Below are positions 33,996-46,179 of a DNA stretch of 46,648 bases, piece after piece. Source of the stretch: Marinifaba aquimaris (lineage in GTDB: Bacteria > Pseudomonadota > Gammaproteobacteria > Enterobacterales > Alteromonadaceae). The position numbers and the translations under genes are program-made. The stretch spans positions 1 to 46,648 of the forward strand of contig NZ_JABULX010000032.1 of assembly GCF_013328345.1 (NCBI RefSeq). Direction: 5' to 3'. The stretch's first letter is position 1. The number at the start of each line of letters is the position of its first letter. The notes below the pieces were generated by a model. That model ran no database searches. It saw only the letters and a program-made list of their open reading frames with translations, and was not told the origin of the DNA.

Positions 33996-34709
33996 ATGCG
34001 TAATTTATACAAACCAATTATTCCAACCTTAGCGACGGCTCTATTTTTGGTGGGTTGTGATGGTGACAGCAATAACGAGCTGAATTTAAATACTGCAAAT
34101 GTTGAAATGGCTACACCTGTACCTGCTCAATATCAAATCACAGCAATTAACTTAACTCATGCTCAACCTTTATCACCCATTGCTATTTTGCTGCATAACG
34201 AAGGCCAAATTTGGCAAATAGGTCAGCCTGCGTCTAATGCACTTGAACAATTAGCAGAAGGTGGTCAAAACCAAGCCGTACTTGACCTAGCATCGGTTAA
34301 CGTGTCGACGGAAGGTATCTTAATGCCAGGCATGAGTACGAGTATTTCGATCACCGCCGATGCATCAGATCCAAAATTATTAACAATTTCTAGCATGTTG
34401 GTGAATACAAACGATGCCTTTGTCGGTCTTAATGCGATGAGTCTTGCTGACTTAGCAGTTGGAGACTCAATAACAATGAGCGCAAATGTTTATGACGCTG
34501 GCACTGAAGCCAACTCTGAAGCATCTGGCACTATCCCTGGACCTGCCGATGGCGGTGAAGGTTATTTACCAGAGCGAGATGATGTTGATTTTGTCGCTAT
34601 GCACGCAGGCGTAGTAGGTGTTGATGGTGGCCTTTCCACTTCAGTACTCAGTTCTGTGCATAAATTTGATAACCCAAGTGTGCGATTTATTGTTAGCCGA
34701 ATAGAGTAA
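33996..34709 (+). CDS. Spondin-domain lipoprotein
   Basis: The 237-aa protein has a lipoprotein signal with lipobox LFLVGC (Cys about 21). The residue after Cys is Asp, which in enterobacteria favours retention in the inner membrane; the rule may not hold here. The Spondin_N domain follows: YQITAINLTHAQPLSPIAIL, NDAFVGLNAMSLADL, NVYDAGTEANSEASG. It is a diverged copy of the upstream gene and shares the YDAGTEAN core. A ribosome site GGAGG is present nine bases before ATG. Confidence 0.87.
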   Translation: MRNLYKPIIPTLATALFLVGCDGDSNNELNLNTANVEMATPVPAQYQITAINLTHAQPLSPIAILLHNEGQIWQIGQPASNALEQLAEGGQNQAVLDLASVNVSTEGILMPGMSTSISITADASDPKLLTISSMLVNTNDAFVGLNAMSLADLAVGDSITMSANVYDAGTEANSEASGTIPGPADGGEGYLPERDDVDFVAMHAGVVGVDGGLSTSVLSSVHKFDNPSVRFIVSRIE

Positions 34710-34744
34710 ACACTCAAAGTCATGCCTGTATTTGAGTGTTTTAG
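34708..34744 (+). terminator. Hairpin between the spondin pair and the two-component genes
   Basis: AAACACTCAAA (34708-34718) pairs perfectly with TTTGAGTGTTT (34731-34741) across a 12-nt loop. The U-run is short, so partial termination is likely, which would lower expression of the regulator relative to the spondin genes. Confidence 0.6.
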
Positions 34745-34769
34745 ACTAACTCAAATGCAGGTAGGCATT

Positions 34770-35537
34770 ATGACTGAAAGAGTATTGATTGTTGAAGACC
34801 AAGCCGATATTGCCGAACTAATAAAAGTGAATTTGGCAGACTTGGCGATTACTACAGAACATGCCGATGACGGAGCCATCGCGCTTGAAATGGCTTTAGA
34901 GCAAGATTTTGATTTGATTCTACTCGATATCATGCTGCCAAAAGTCAGCGGCCTTGATATTTGCCAAAAGGTTCGTCTATCTAAACCAGAGCAAGCCATT
35001 ATTATGCTGACTTCCCGCAATAGTGAAGCGGATCGCGTTGTTGGGCTTGAGCTTGGCGCGGATGATTACCTCACTAAGCCATTCAGCATACGCGAGCTAC
35101 AAGCGCGAGTCAGAGCGCAATTAAGGCGAGTGGCGTTGATGAGTCAATTACATGCCCAGCTCGCTCAGCCACAAGTGGTATTAGCGGATGATATTGCCCA
35201 AACACAGATGATTTCGAGCAGCAATATTGAACTGGGCAAGCTGACGATTAATCTAAAAAAACACCAAGCGTTTTTGGACAATCAAGAACTCAGTTTAACG
35301 AGCACTGAATTCGAGTTATTACATTTTCTGGCATTACATCCTGAACAAGTTTTTTCCAGAGAGCAGTTACTTAACTCTGTTTGGGGCTACCAGCACTCAG
35401 GTTATGAACACACGGTTAACTCTCACATCAACCGTCTGAGAACTAAATTGGAGTGCAGTGTCAGTGAACCCAAAATCATTCAAACCGTTTGGGGGGTGGG
35501 CTATAAATTCAATCCTCAAGGCGTATTACACGATTAG
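34770..35537 (+). CDS. OmpR/PhoB-family response regulator
   Basis: From ATG 34770 (AGGTAGGC just upstream) the protein is 255 aa. The receiver domain has VEDQ at its start, phospho-acceptor Asp 53 in LLDIMLPK, and the TKPFS Lys near 102. A C-terminal winged helix follows (about 160-250), with FELLHFLALHPEQVFSREQLL and HINRLRTKL. It is followed 8 bp later by its kinase. It probably controls the spondin genes, judging only by neighbourhood. Confidence 0.93.
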   Translation: MTERVLIVEDQADIAELIKVNLADLAITTEHADDGAIALEMALEQDFDLILLDIMLPKVSGLDICQKVRLSKPEQAIIMLTSRNSEADRVVGLELGADDYLTKPFSIRELQARVRAQLRRVALMSQLHAQLAQPQVVLADDIAQTQMISSSNIELGKLTINLKKHQAFLDNQELSLTSTEFELLHFLALHPEQVFSREQLLNSVWGYQHSGYEHTVNSHINRLRTKLECSVSEPKIIQTVWGVGYKFNPQGVLHD

Positions 35538-35545
35538 GTAAAGCC

Positions 35546-37033
35546 ATGAAAATCTCTCTTTATCAGAAACTTGCACTGGCCTTAGTTTTATTGTTTCTTA
35601 TTTTAACCAGCCTGGTATTGCTTTGGAGTCAGCACTTAACGAGTCAAACCAAAGCGGAAAGTGAGCAACGCTTACATTTAGCTTTAGCTGAACATTTGGC
35701 GCAAGATAACCCTTTATTGGCCAAAGGCGTTTACGATTATTCGGCATTGAAAAACCTCTTTCATACACTGATGTTATTGGGGCCAAGCTTTGAATTTTAC
35801 TACTTAGATCCAGCGGGTAAGATTCTTACCTATTCAGCTGAACAAGGAAAAGTGAAGCGCAGCCATGTTGATTTATCTCCGATTAAACATCTGATTGCAG
35901 GACCTGATGCCTTACCTTTGTACGGCGATGATCCGAGAAATGAGTCTGGGCAAAAGATCTTTTCCGTCGCACCGGTTTACGCTCAAGATGAACAGAGTAA
36001 GCAACTTCAAGGGTACCTGTATGTCATTATTGGCGGAGAGATCCACGATAATATTTTTTCCAGCTTAAAAGCAGATGAAAACTTCAAGCTACAAGTGAGT
36101 TTAGCGCTCGCCGCGCTGTTGTTTTTACTTTTGGTTATTCTAGGTTTTATTCACTATTTAACCCGACCGTTAAAGCGTTTATATGAGGATATGAAAGCCT
36201 TTAAACTCGGTGAGGAGCTGGATAGTAATCGCTTTGTTGGTTGGCAAAATCAACCCGCAAATGAAGTGGCTACACTAGGGCAGGGGTTTTATCAGATGGC
36301 TGAAAAGATCAACCACCAGTATCAGCAATTGACTGAATTAGATAAACAAAGACGCGAATTATTAGCGGACTTATCTCATGATTTGCGAACTCCTTTAGCT
36401 TCTTTACAGGGTTATATTGAAACGGTGGCACTAAAAGGAGAGAACTTAACTGAGCAACAGCGACAAGATTTTCTTAATGTGTCATTAAAAAATGCATGTG
36501 ACTTGAAAAAGCTTATCGATCAAATCTTTGAGTTGGCTTACTTAGAAGGTGGACAAGTTAAAGTCAGTAACGAGAGTTTTGATTTAACCGAGCTGCTGTA
36601 CGATATCAAAGCGAAATTTGCCTTAAAATCAGAGCAAAAACAGCTCAGTATTGAGATTGAACCTGCTGAAATAAACTGTTTAGTAAATAGTGATTTAGCT
36701 AAAGTAGAGCGTATTTTGTCTAACTTGATCGACAATGCTATTCGGCACACCAAAGAGCAAGGACAAATTAAAATTATTATCGATACTGAATCGGACAACA
36801 AAGTGCAAATCAGTGTTGCTGATAATGGCGTCGGTATCAGCGAGCAAGAAGTTGATTATATTTTTGATACTCGATATCGCGCCTCTAATACCCAAGGCAA
36901 AGCCAATCACAATGCCGGGTTAGGGTTAGCCATTACAAAAAAATTGGTTAACTTATTAAATTCGGATATCTCGGTGCAAAGCCAGCTTGGTAAAGGTACG
37001 GCTTTTAGCTTCTATTTATCGCCTCAAAATTAA
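35546..37033 (+). CDS. Sensor histidine kinase of the spondin-linked two-component system
   Basis: The 495-aa inner-membrane kinase has transmembrane segments at about 7-28 and 183-205 flanking a periplasmic sensor of about 150 aa. A HAMP-like linker follows, then HisKA with LSHDLRTPLASL (phospho-acceptor His 278). The ATPase domain has LSNLIDNAIRHT, VADNGVGI and GLGLAITKKL. All catalytic boxes are intact. The ligand is unknown; the sensor shows no recognisable fold. Confidence 0.93.
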   Translation: MKISLYQKLALALVLLFLILTSLVLLWSQHLTSQTKAESEQRLHLALAEHLAQDNPLLAKGVYDYSALKNLFHTLMLLGPSFEFYYLDPAGKILTYSAEQGKVKRSHVDLSPIKHLIAGPDALPLYGDDPRNESGQKIFSVAPVYAQDEQSKQLQGYLYVIIGGEIHDNIFSSLKADENFKLQVSLALAALLFLLLVILGFIHYLTRPLKRLYEDMKAFKLGEELDSNRFVGWQNQPANEVATLGQGFYQMAEKINHQYQQLTELDKQRRELLADLSHDLRTPLASLQGYIETVALKGENLTEQQRQDFLNVSLKNACDLKKLIDQIFELAYLEGGQVKVSNESFDLTELLYDIKAKFALKSEQKQLSIEIEPAEINCLVNSDLAKVERILSNLIDNAIRHTKEQGQIKIIIDTESDNKVQISVADNGVGISEQEVDYIFDTRYRASNTQGKANHNAGLGLAITKKLVNLLNSDISVQSQLGKGTAFSFYLSPQN

Positions 37034-37047
37034 CGCATATCTACATT

Positions 37048-37078
37048 AAAGCTGAGTGAAGCACTCAGCTTTTCTTAT
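37048..37078 (+). terminator. Terminator of the two-component operon
   Basis: AAAGCTGAGTG (37048-37058) pairs with CACTCAGCTTT (37062-37072), then TCTTATTT. The following 205 bp before leuS hold no gene and no clear T-box or leader peptide. Confidence 0.85.
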
Positions 37079-37232
37079 TTCTGGTCTCTCTCATTTGCAA
37101 TGAATATATCGGCTCGATAACTTGCAAATTTCTCATGGCTAATTCATTAAAGTTCTAGTTTGCATCATCTAGCTAAGGTATCCTATGGGGCTATTTTAAG
37201 AACCATAAGTTATCGGGTTTGCCGTTAATTAG

Positions 37233-39878
<2,646 letters not shown>

Positions 39879-39917
39879 GCGTGATGATTTCATCACGCCT
39901 TCTATAAGGTCCGTTCG

Positions 39918-40454
39918 ATGTTCAAAACATCTATTAAGCCTTTACTAAAACAAGCCAGCATATTATTGCTGGCTTGCTTGATTGTAAGTTGTGGGTTTCA
40001 AATGCGCGGTAGCTATCATGTACCGGCACATTTAAAAAACTTGTGTTTACAAGCAGATAGCGAAAAGCCATTGGTTAAAGCTTTACGTGAACGCCTTAAA
40101 CTATCTGGCGTACAGTTAGCCGACAATGATATTGCCGCGCAAGTCAGTGACAGTGAATGTGCGCAATTGGTTTTGCTAAGCGATACGCTTGAGCGCAGAA
40201 CATTGTCCCTGTTTCCCAACGCACAGGTTGCTGAATATCAACTTATCTATCAGGTCAAATATCTAGTCGAATTTGATTCAGCTCGTGGCACTGAGCGTCA
40301 AATTGAAGATTTTGAATTTGAAATCTACCGTGATTATCAAGACGACCCAGATCGCGTATTAGCTAAATCACGCGAAATGAAATTAATCTTATCTGAAATG
40401 CGTCAGCAAGCTGCAGATAGGATCGTTCGTTCTTTATCTGCGATTCAATACTAG
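39918..40454 (+). CDS. lptE: LPS-assembly lipoprotein LptE
   Basis: The 178-aa outer-membrane lipoprotein plugs the LptD barrel during LPS insertion. The lipobox is LIVSC-GF (about residue 25), followed by the family hallmark GFQMRGSYHVP. The C-terminal helix (EMRQQAADRIVRSLSAIQY) is typical. It lies 39 bp after leuS and 6 bp before holA. Confidence 0.94.
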   Translation: MFKTSIKPLLKQASILLLACLIVSCGFQMRGSYHVPAHLKNLCLQADSEKPLVKALRERLKLSGVQLADNDIAAQVSDSECAQLVLLSDTLERRTLSLFPNAQVAEYQLIYQVKYLVEFDSARGTERQIEDFEFEIYRDYQDDPDRVLAKSREMKLILSEMRQQAADRIVRSLSAIQY

Positions 40455-40460
40455 AGTTTT

Positions 40461-41507
40461 ATGCGCGTTTATTGGGATAAACTCAGCCAGCAAGTTCAAC
40501 AAGGTTTGCCACCTGTCATCATGCTATTTGGTGATGAGCAGTTTCAGCTGCAGCAGGCCTTAGATCAAATACGCCAAGCCGCCAAAGCACAGGGTTGTGA
40601 AGAGCGAGTGCGCTTTACTCACGACAATCAGTTTAATTGGCAGTTGTTATTTGATGAGGCACAAGCGTTATCTTTGTTTGCAACTCGCAAGTTGATTGAA
40701 GTTGAAATAGCAAATGGCAAGCCAGGTAAAGAAGGCTCGGCACAATTAAACGCTTGGGCTGAACTCCCTAACAATGAGCACATCTTGCTATTGTGGGGCG
40801 GTAAAATAGAAAAGGCGCAAACGAACAGTAAGTGGTTCAAGACACTTGATAAATTAGGCTGGTTTGTCCCTGTTTATGAAATTGATTCACAGCGTTTACC
40901 TCAATGGTTGCGCAATCAATGCCAGCAAGCGGGTGTGCAAATTACACCTAACGCTATTAATTTAATGACACAAATGTTCGAAGGCAATTTACTTAGTGCC
41001 GCTCAAGAAATCACCCGTTTAGCCTTACTTTATCCGAACCAAACGGTTGATGAAGAACACATTCGCGATGCCGTTTCTGATCAATCTCGATTCTCAGTCT
41101 TTCAATTAGCAGATGATTTGCTACAAGGAAACTTTGCCAAAGCGATTCATATTTTAGAGCGCTTGCAAGGTGAAGAATTAGAGCCTGTGATCATTAGCTG
41201 GGCCTTGCAAAAGGAAGCTGATTTACTGGTTCAACTTCATTTAGCCCAGCAGCAAGGGCAAAACTTAAAACAAGCCTTTAGCCAGTTGAGAATTTGGGAT
41301 AAGCGCCAACCGCTTTATCAAAAAGCGTTGCAAAGATTAGATTTAGCTCGGTTAAAAGCGTTAAGTTCTGCATTAGCTGACTTTGATTTGGCTTATAAAA
41401 GTCAAGGGATGTCATACCCTTACACGCAAATTGCTCATTGCTGTGCTTTGTTCACGGGGAGCGAACAACTTGCTCGTTTCAATCAGATGATGCAGGAGAC
41501 AAATTGA
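40461..41507 (+). CDS. holA: DNA polymerase III delta subunit
   Basis: The 348-aa clamp-loader subunit opens the beta clamp. The N-terminal MLFGDEQFQLQQALDQIR corresponds to the clamp-binding domain, and the rest has the HolA fold. Its stop overlaps the nadD start by one base (TGATG, 41505-41509), so translation is coupled. Confidence 0.94.
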   Translation: MRVYWDKLSQQVQQGLPPVIMLFGDEQFQLQQALDQIRQAAKAQGCEERVRFTHDNQFNWQLLFDEAQALSLFATRKLIEVEIANGKPGKEGSAQLNAWAELPNNEHILLLWGGKIEKAQTNSKWFKTLDKLGWFVPVYEIDSQRLPQWLRNQCQQAGVQITPNAINLMTQMFEGNLLSAAQEITRLALLYPNQTVDEEHIRDAVSDQSRFSVFQLADDLLQGNFAKAIHILERLQGEELEPVIISWALQKEADLLVQLHLAQQQGQNLKQAFSQLRIWDKRQPLYQKALQRLDLARLKALSSALADFDLAYKSQGMSYPYTQIAHCCALFTGSEQLARFNQMMQETN

Positions 41508-42139
41508 TGCAGGCACCAGTATTAGTCGTCGGTGGCACTTTTAACCCGATCCACTTTGGCCATTTACAACCTGCTATTGAACTCGCCGATAAAATCAGTG
41601 CCGCTGAAATCAGGCTGATCCCTAATCGCTTTCCTCCACACAGAGAAAAACCGGATACCAGCGACAGCGATAGATTGAACATGTGCCAGCTAGCAGCGCA
41701 GTTAGATCCACGTTTTATCGTGGATGATAGAGAGCTGATAAAGAGTGCTACGTCTTATAGCATTGATACACTTATTGAGTTAAACCAAGAGCTACAACAG
41801 CCGGTTTGCTTTGTCATGGGAATTGATGCGTTTAATCATTTGGATTCCTGGCATCGTTGGCAAGAATTATTATCGCACTGTCATATTATTGTTGCTAAGC
41901 GCTCAGGTTATAGTGTTGATATCAGTAGTCGACTCAATAGTTTTTTTTTAGCACATAAAGCAGAGCATTCAATTGAATTAAGCCAGAGTAAATTTGGTAA
42001 AATTTACTTAGCGAAAACCAGTAAGTTAATGATTTCTTCAACTTACATCCGTCAGCGATATCAAGCTGAAAAAAACTCAGCGTGCTTGTTACCACAAGCC
42101 GTTAATGATTATATTTTGAGCCATAAGCTCTATACTTAA
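41507..42139 (+). CDS. nadD: Nicotinate-mononucleotide adenylyltransferase
   Basis: The 210-aa enzyme makes deamido-NAD in NAD synthesis. The nucleotidyltransferase motif is GGTFNPIHFGHL near residues 9-20, and ISSTYIRQRY is the second signature. I place the start at ATG 41507, overlapping the holA stop; the frame extends further upstream inside holA, but that product has an unlikely N-terminus. Confidence 0.95.
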   Translation: MQAPVLVVGGTFNPIHFGHLQPAIELADKISAAEIRLIPNRFPPHREKPDTSDSDRLNMCQLAAQLDPRFIVDDRELIKSATSYSIDTLIELNQELQQPVCFVMGIDAFNHLDSWHRWQELLSHCHIIVAKRSGYSVDISSRLNSFFLAHKAEHSIELSQSKFGKIYLAKTSKLMISSTYIRQRYQAEKNSACLLPQAVNDYILSHKLYT

Positions 42140-42169
42140 GATACATTTAATTTTAGGAGCAATTGCATT

Positions 42170-42508
42170 TTGCAAACAGAACAACTCGTCACTTTTTGCC
42201 AAGAAAAATTAGAAGATATGAAAGCCCGTGATATTGAAATCATGGATGTTAGAAATAAATCTACGATCACTGATTTTATGATCGTTTGCTCAGGAAACTC
42301 AAAAACGCATGTTAAGGCGATTGCACAAAACGTAGAAGTTGAAGCAAAAAGAGCAGAGCAACAACCTTTAGGGATTGAAGGGGCAGAATTTGGTGAGTGG
42401 GTTGTAGTGGATTTGAGCAGCGTTGTTGTTCATGTCATGTTAGATGCACAACGCGACTTCTATCAATTAGAAAAATTGTGGGGTCAAGATTCCCCATCGG
42501 CTGAATAA
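42170..42508 (+). CDS. rsfS: Ribosome silencing factor RsfS
   Basis: The 112-aa protein binds ribosomal protein uL14 and blocks subunit joining in starvation. NKSTITDFMIVCSGNSKTHVKAIA and EFGEWVVVDLSSVVVHVM are the family signatures. TTG 42170 is the start, with AGGAG ten bases before it, and the resulting N-terminus (MQTEQL) aligns with E. coli RsfS. Confidence 0.95.
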   Translation: MQTEQLVTFCQEKLEDMKARDIEIMDVRNKSTITDFMIVCSGNSKTHVKAIAQNVEVEAKRAEQQPLGIEGAEFGEWVVVDLSSVVVHVMLDAQRDFYQLEKLWGQDSPSAE

Positions 42509-42514
42509 CCCGAT

Positions 42515-42985
42515 ATGAAAATCCAACTCATTGCAGTCGGCACAAAGATGCCGGCTTGGGTGACACAAGGTTTTAATGAGTATCAGCGACGCTTTCCACG
42601 TGATTGTGCATTAGAACTGATTGAGATCCCTGCGGGTAAACGCGGTAAAAACGCCGATATTGCTAGAATTCTTGCCAAAGAAGGTGAGCAAACACTTGCT
42701 GCAATTGGTAAAGGGAATCGCGTGGTGACACTCGAAGTGACAGGCAAGCCTTGGTCAACCCCTGAACTTGCTAAGCAATTAGATGTTTGGCAACATGATG
42801 GACGTGATATCAGTTTACTGATTGGTGGGCCTGAGGGGTTAGCACCAGAGTGCATTGCTTTATCTGAGCAAAAGTGGTCATTGTCGAACCTCACATTACC
42901 GCACCCTATGGTGCGTATTTTAGTGGCTGAAAGCTTGTATCGCGCTTGGAGTGTAAACCAGAATCACCCTTACCACAGAGAATAA
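42515..42985 (+). CDS. rlmH: 23S rRNA pseudouridine-1915 N3-methyltransferase
   Basis: The 156-aa SPOUT methyltransferase has LLIGGPEGL and the C-terminal [31 protein letters not shown] knot. It acts on helix 69 of 23S rRNA. It follows rsfS by 6 bp, a conserved pair. Confidence 0.97.
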   Translation: MKIQLIAVGTKMPAWVTQGFNEYQRRFPRDCALELIEIPAGKRGKNADIARILAKEGEQTLAAIGKGNRVVTLEVTGKPWSTPELAKQLDVWQHDGRDISLLIGGPEGLAPECIALSEQKWSLSNLTLPHPMVRILVAESLYRAWSVNQNHPYHRE

Positions 42986-43002
42986 TAATTAAGGTAATCA
43001 TC

Positions 43003-43053
43003 ATGGCTGTTAGCCTGGCTGTTGTTTTACAAGGTCGTGTGCAATGTGGGTAA
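43003..43053 (+). CDS. Possible 16-codon upstream ORF overlapping the mrdA start
   Basis: ATG 43003 has AAGG eight bases upstream and encodes MAVSLAVVLQGRVQCG before TAA at 43051. It overlaps the mrdA start (43044) in another frame. It could couple or damp mrdA translation. There is no family evidence, and it may be chance. Confidence 0.25.
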   Translation: MAVSLAVVLQGRVQCG

Positions 43054-45002
43054 AGCGCCGAGTTGCAATACGTGACCATGCCGCTGAAGCAAACTTATTC
43101 ACCCGTCGTGCCAGTATTGCATTGGTCGGGGTGTTATTTCTCTTATTCTTACTTTTATACAAAGCTTACAAGCTTCAAGTTGAGCAATTCAGTGATTTCC
43201 AAACGCAAGCTGATGGTAACCGAATTAAAGTCCAAGCGGTTGCGCCAAACCGCGGTTTAATTTCTGATCGAAACGGTAAGTTACTCGCGGTCAATAAACC
43301 TGTCTATAACTTAGATATCATCGCTGAAGAAGTTGATGATATGGATGTGTTGATTGAGGAAATTGGTCAACTGATCAATTTAGAAGAGCGTCATATCAAA
43401 CGTTTTCGCCGAGACTTAAGAGGCACTTCTCGTTTTAACCCTGTCACCCTTAAAACCCGTTTATCAGAACAAGAAGCCGCGGTTATTTCTGTCCATCAAC
43501 ACAAGTTCCCCGGCGTCATTATCGATGCCGTATTAAAACGAAATTACCCGTATCAAGAAACACTGACTCATGCTGTCGGTTATGTTGCAAAAATCAACCC
43601 TAAAGACAAAGCAAAGTTAGAAGCTGAAGAGAAAACTGCCAATTACAAAGCGACAAAAGATATTGGCAAGCTAGGGCTAGAAAGGTATTACGAAGAATTA
43701 TTACACGGTCAAGTTGGTTATCGGAGAGTGGAAGTTAACAACCGAGGACGCGTGATCCGCGAGTTGGAAATGGAAGAGCCTATTCCAGGGGAAAACCTGA
43801 TCTTGCACTTAGACCTTGAGCTACAGCAAATGGCCCAGCAGCTATTAGAGGGGCACAGAGGCTCGATTGTGGTATTGGATGCACAATCAAACGGTATCTT
43901 TACGCTATATTCCAACCCTAGCTACGATGCCAATTTATTTGTCCATGGAATTAGTTCAAAAAACTACCGCGCTTTACTTAACTCCAAAGATAAACCTTTA
44001 ATTAATCGAGCCACTCAAGGTCGGTATGCACCCGCATCAACCGTTAAACCACACATTGCGCTATTGGGGTTAGATGAACAGTTAGTGACGGCCGAAACGC
44101 GTATGCGCGACCCGGGGTTTTATCAAATTAAGGGCATTGACCATAAATATCGTGATTGGAAAAAATACGGTCATGGTTGGGTCGATGTCTACAAGGCAAT
44201 TGAAGAGTCTTGTGATACTTACTTCTACGATCTGGCACTTAGGCTAGGTATCGACAAAATTTCAGAAAAGATGAACCGCTTTGGTTTTGGTGAACAAACC
44301 GGCATTGATATTTTTGAAGAAACGGGGGCGGTTATGCCTTCACAAGGTTGGAAGCGAGCGCGTTGGCGCCAACCTTGGTATGCAGGTGACACAATTTCTA
44401 TTGGTATTGGCCAAGGCTACTGGACAGCCACTCCTTTGCAAATCGCTCTATCGACCAGTGTTCTGGCCAATCGTGGACAATTTTTTGAGCCAAAATTACT
44501 AGCCGCGATGCAGCATCCTAATGGCGAAATAGAAAGAGTGCCTGAACAAGACAGACCACCATTGGTGTTAAAAGATGATAGTCATTGGCAAACTATTATT
44601 GATGCGATGGACAATACGCTGAACAAAGAAAATGGCACCGCTTATAAAGCCTTTAAAGATGCAAAATACCGCGCTGCTGGTAAAACCGGTACTGCGCAAA
44701 TTATTAGTATTGCGCAAGATGCAGAATATGATGCAGATGCCATTGATGAACGATTTAGAGATAACGCATTATTTGTTGCGTTTGCCCCTATTGAAAAGCC
44801 TGAAATTGTTGTTGCTGTGATCATGGAAAATGTAGGCGGGGGGAGTTCCAATGCAGCCCCTGTCGCCAGAAAATTGATGGATCATTACTTTGATCATAAA
44901 AAGCCAAGCGCATTTCACCAAGCGGATATGGAATATAAATTGGCGAATAACAAAGATATTGAAATTGAGGGCTTGTTGACTAGCCAAGTCACTGCGGACT
45001 AG
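43044..45002 (+). CDS. mrdA: Penicillin-binding protein 2 (elongasome transpeptidase)
   Basis: The 652-aa inner-membrane enzyme crosslinks peptidoglycan during rod elongation. It has a transmembrane helix at about residues 27-47 and a pedestal domain with NRGLISDRNG. The transpeptidase domain has the active Ser in PASTVKPH, SCD (for SxN) in EESCDTYFYD, and KTGTAQ. Start ATG 43044 has AAGG nine bases upstream. rodA follows 9 bp later. Confidence 0.96.
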   Translation: MWVKRRVAIRDHAAEANLFTRRASIALVGVLFLLFLLLYKAYKLQVEQFSDFQTQADGNRIKVQAVAPNRGLISDRNGKLLAVNKPVYNLDIIAEEVDDMDVLIEEIGQLINLEERHIKRFRRDLRGTSRFNPVTLKTRLSEQEAAVISVHQHKFPGVIIDAVLKRNYPYQETLTHAVGYVAKINPKDKAKLEAEEKTANYKATKDIGKLGLERYYEELLHGQVGYRRVEVNNRGRVIRELEMEEPIPGENLILHLDLELQQMAQQLLEGHRGSIVVLDAQSNGIFTLYSNPSYDANLFVHGISSKNYRALLNSKDKPLINRATQGRYAPASTVKPHIALLGLDEQLVTAETRMRDPGFYQIKGIDHKYRDWKKYGHGWVDVYKAIEESCDTYFYDLALRLGIDKISEKMNRFGFGEQTGIDIFEETGAVMPSQGWKRARWRQPWYAGDTISIGIGQGYWTATPLQIALSTSVLANRGQFFEPKLLAAMQHPNGEIERVPEQDRPPLVLKDDSHWQTIIDAMDNTLNKENGTAYKAFKDAKYRAAGKTGTAQIISIAQDAEYDADAIDERFRDNALFVAFAPIEKPEIVVAVIMENVGGGSSNAAPVARKLMDHYFDHKKPSAFHQADMEYKLANNKDIEIEGLLTSQVTAD

Positions 45003-45011
45003 GAGCTTATT

Positions 45012-46127
45012 TTGGATAACCCTGAACGAGAGAGAAAAAACTTCTGGCAACGTATTCACCTCGATTTACCTTTGCTAACGGCCTTGTTGTGTCTGATGGG
45101 TCTGGGGGTTGCCGTTATTTACAGTGCTGGCGGTGGTGATACTGGGCTGATTATTCGCCAATTGACCCGACTGGGGTTAGCTATTGTTGTGATGCTTGTT
45201 GTCGCACAGATCCCGCCTGCTTTTTACCAGCGCTGGGCAGTGCCGCTGTTTGCTCTTGGCTGCGGCATGCTAGTTGCGGTATTACTGTTTGGTCATGTTG
45301 GTAAAGGTGCACAAAGGTGGTTAGATATTGGTGTTACCAAGTTTCAACCCTCTGAGATAATGAAACTTGCTGTACCTATTATGTTGGCTTGGTTTATTAG
45401 TAGAAAACCATTACCGCCTACTTTTAGAGATGTTTTTATTGGTTTTGTCTTGGTGCTTACCCCCACTTTATTAATCGCCAAGCAACCTGATTTAGGTACA
45501 TCTTTACTTATTGCAAGCTCTGGTATTTTTGTTTTATTTCTTGCAGGTTTAAGCTGGAAAATAATAGGTGGAATGGTTTTAGCCTTCTCGGCTTTTTTGC
45601 CTATTATGTGGTTTTTTATCATGCATGCGTATCAAAAACAGCGGGTGTTAACTTTCCTCGATCCACAACAAGACAAATTGGGCTCGGGCTACCATATTAT
45701 CCAATCGCAAATCGCCATCGGCTCTGGTGGTGTTTCTGGTAAAGGTTGGCTCAATGGCACGCAATCACAGCTTGAATTTTTGCCTGAGCGACATACTGAT
45801 TTTATCTTTGCCGTATTTGCTGAAGAATTTGGCTTGTTTGGTATTTTATTTTTACTGGCACTTTACCTTTATATTGTTGGTCGAGGTATGGTGATTGCAA
45901 TGCGTGCACAAGAAGCTTTTACCCGCTTATTAGCTGGTAGTATTATGCTGACTTTCTTTGTCTATGTGTTTGTTAATATTGGTATGGTTTCTGGCTTACT
46001 GCCTGTAGTTGGGGTGCCCTTACCTCTGGTCAGTTATGGAGGTACCTCAATGCTGACCTTAATGGCAGGTTTCGGTATTGTGATGGCTATTTCTACTCAT
46101 AGACGCTTGCTCCACAATAACCGCTAA
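45012..46127 (+). CDS. rodA: Rod-shape glycosyltransferase RodA (SEDS family)
   Basis: The 371-aa polytopic SEDS protein polymerises glycan strands with PBP2. It has about ten transmembrane helices and the signatures KFQPSEIMKLAVPIMLAW, ERHTDFIFAVFAEEFG (with the catalytic-area Asp) and PLPLVSYGGTSMLTLM. Start is TTG 45012 with AGGAG at 45001-45005, formed by the end of mrdA. A strong terminator follows. Confidence 0.96.
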   Translation: MDNPERERKNFWQRIHLDLPLLTALLCLMGLGVAVIYSAGGGDTGLIIRQLTRLGLAIVVMLVVAQIPPAFYQRWAVPLFALGCGMLVAVLLFGHVGKGAQRWLDIGVTKFQPSEIMKLAVPIMLAWFISRKPLPPTFRDVFIGFVLVLTPTLLIAKQPDLGTSLLIASSGIFVLFLAGLSWKIIGGMVLAFSAFLPIMWFFIMHAYQKQRVLTFLDPQQDKLGSGYHIIQSQIAIGSGGVSGKGWLNGTQSQLEFLPERHTDFIFAVFAEEFGLFGILFLLALYLYIVGRGMVIAMRAQEAFTRLLAGSIMLTFFVYVFVNIGMVSGLLPVVGVPLPLVSYGGTSMLTLMAGFGIVMAISTHRRLLHNNR

Positions 46128-46142
46128 ATTGTGATTTTAAAT

Positions 46143-46172
46143 AAAAAAGCCGACTTATCGTCGGCTTTTTTA
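46143..46172 (+). terminator. Intrinsic terminator of rodA
   Basis: AAAAAAGCCGAC pairs with GTCGGCTTTTTT around a short loop (46143-46171). The IS element begins within about ten bases of it. Confidence 0.9.
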
Positions 46173-46179
46173 TTTGCTC

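Noticed and set aside
41438-41506. Longer nadD start inside holA
   Set aside because: ATG 41507 overlaps the holA stop in the usual coupled way, and the nucleotide motif follows at the normal distance.
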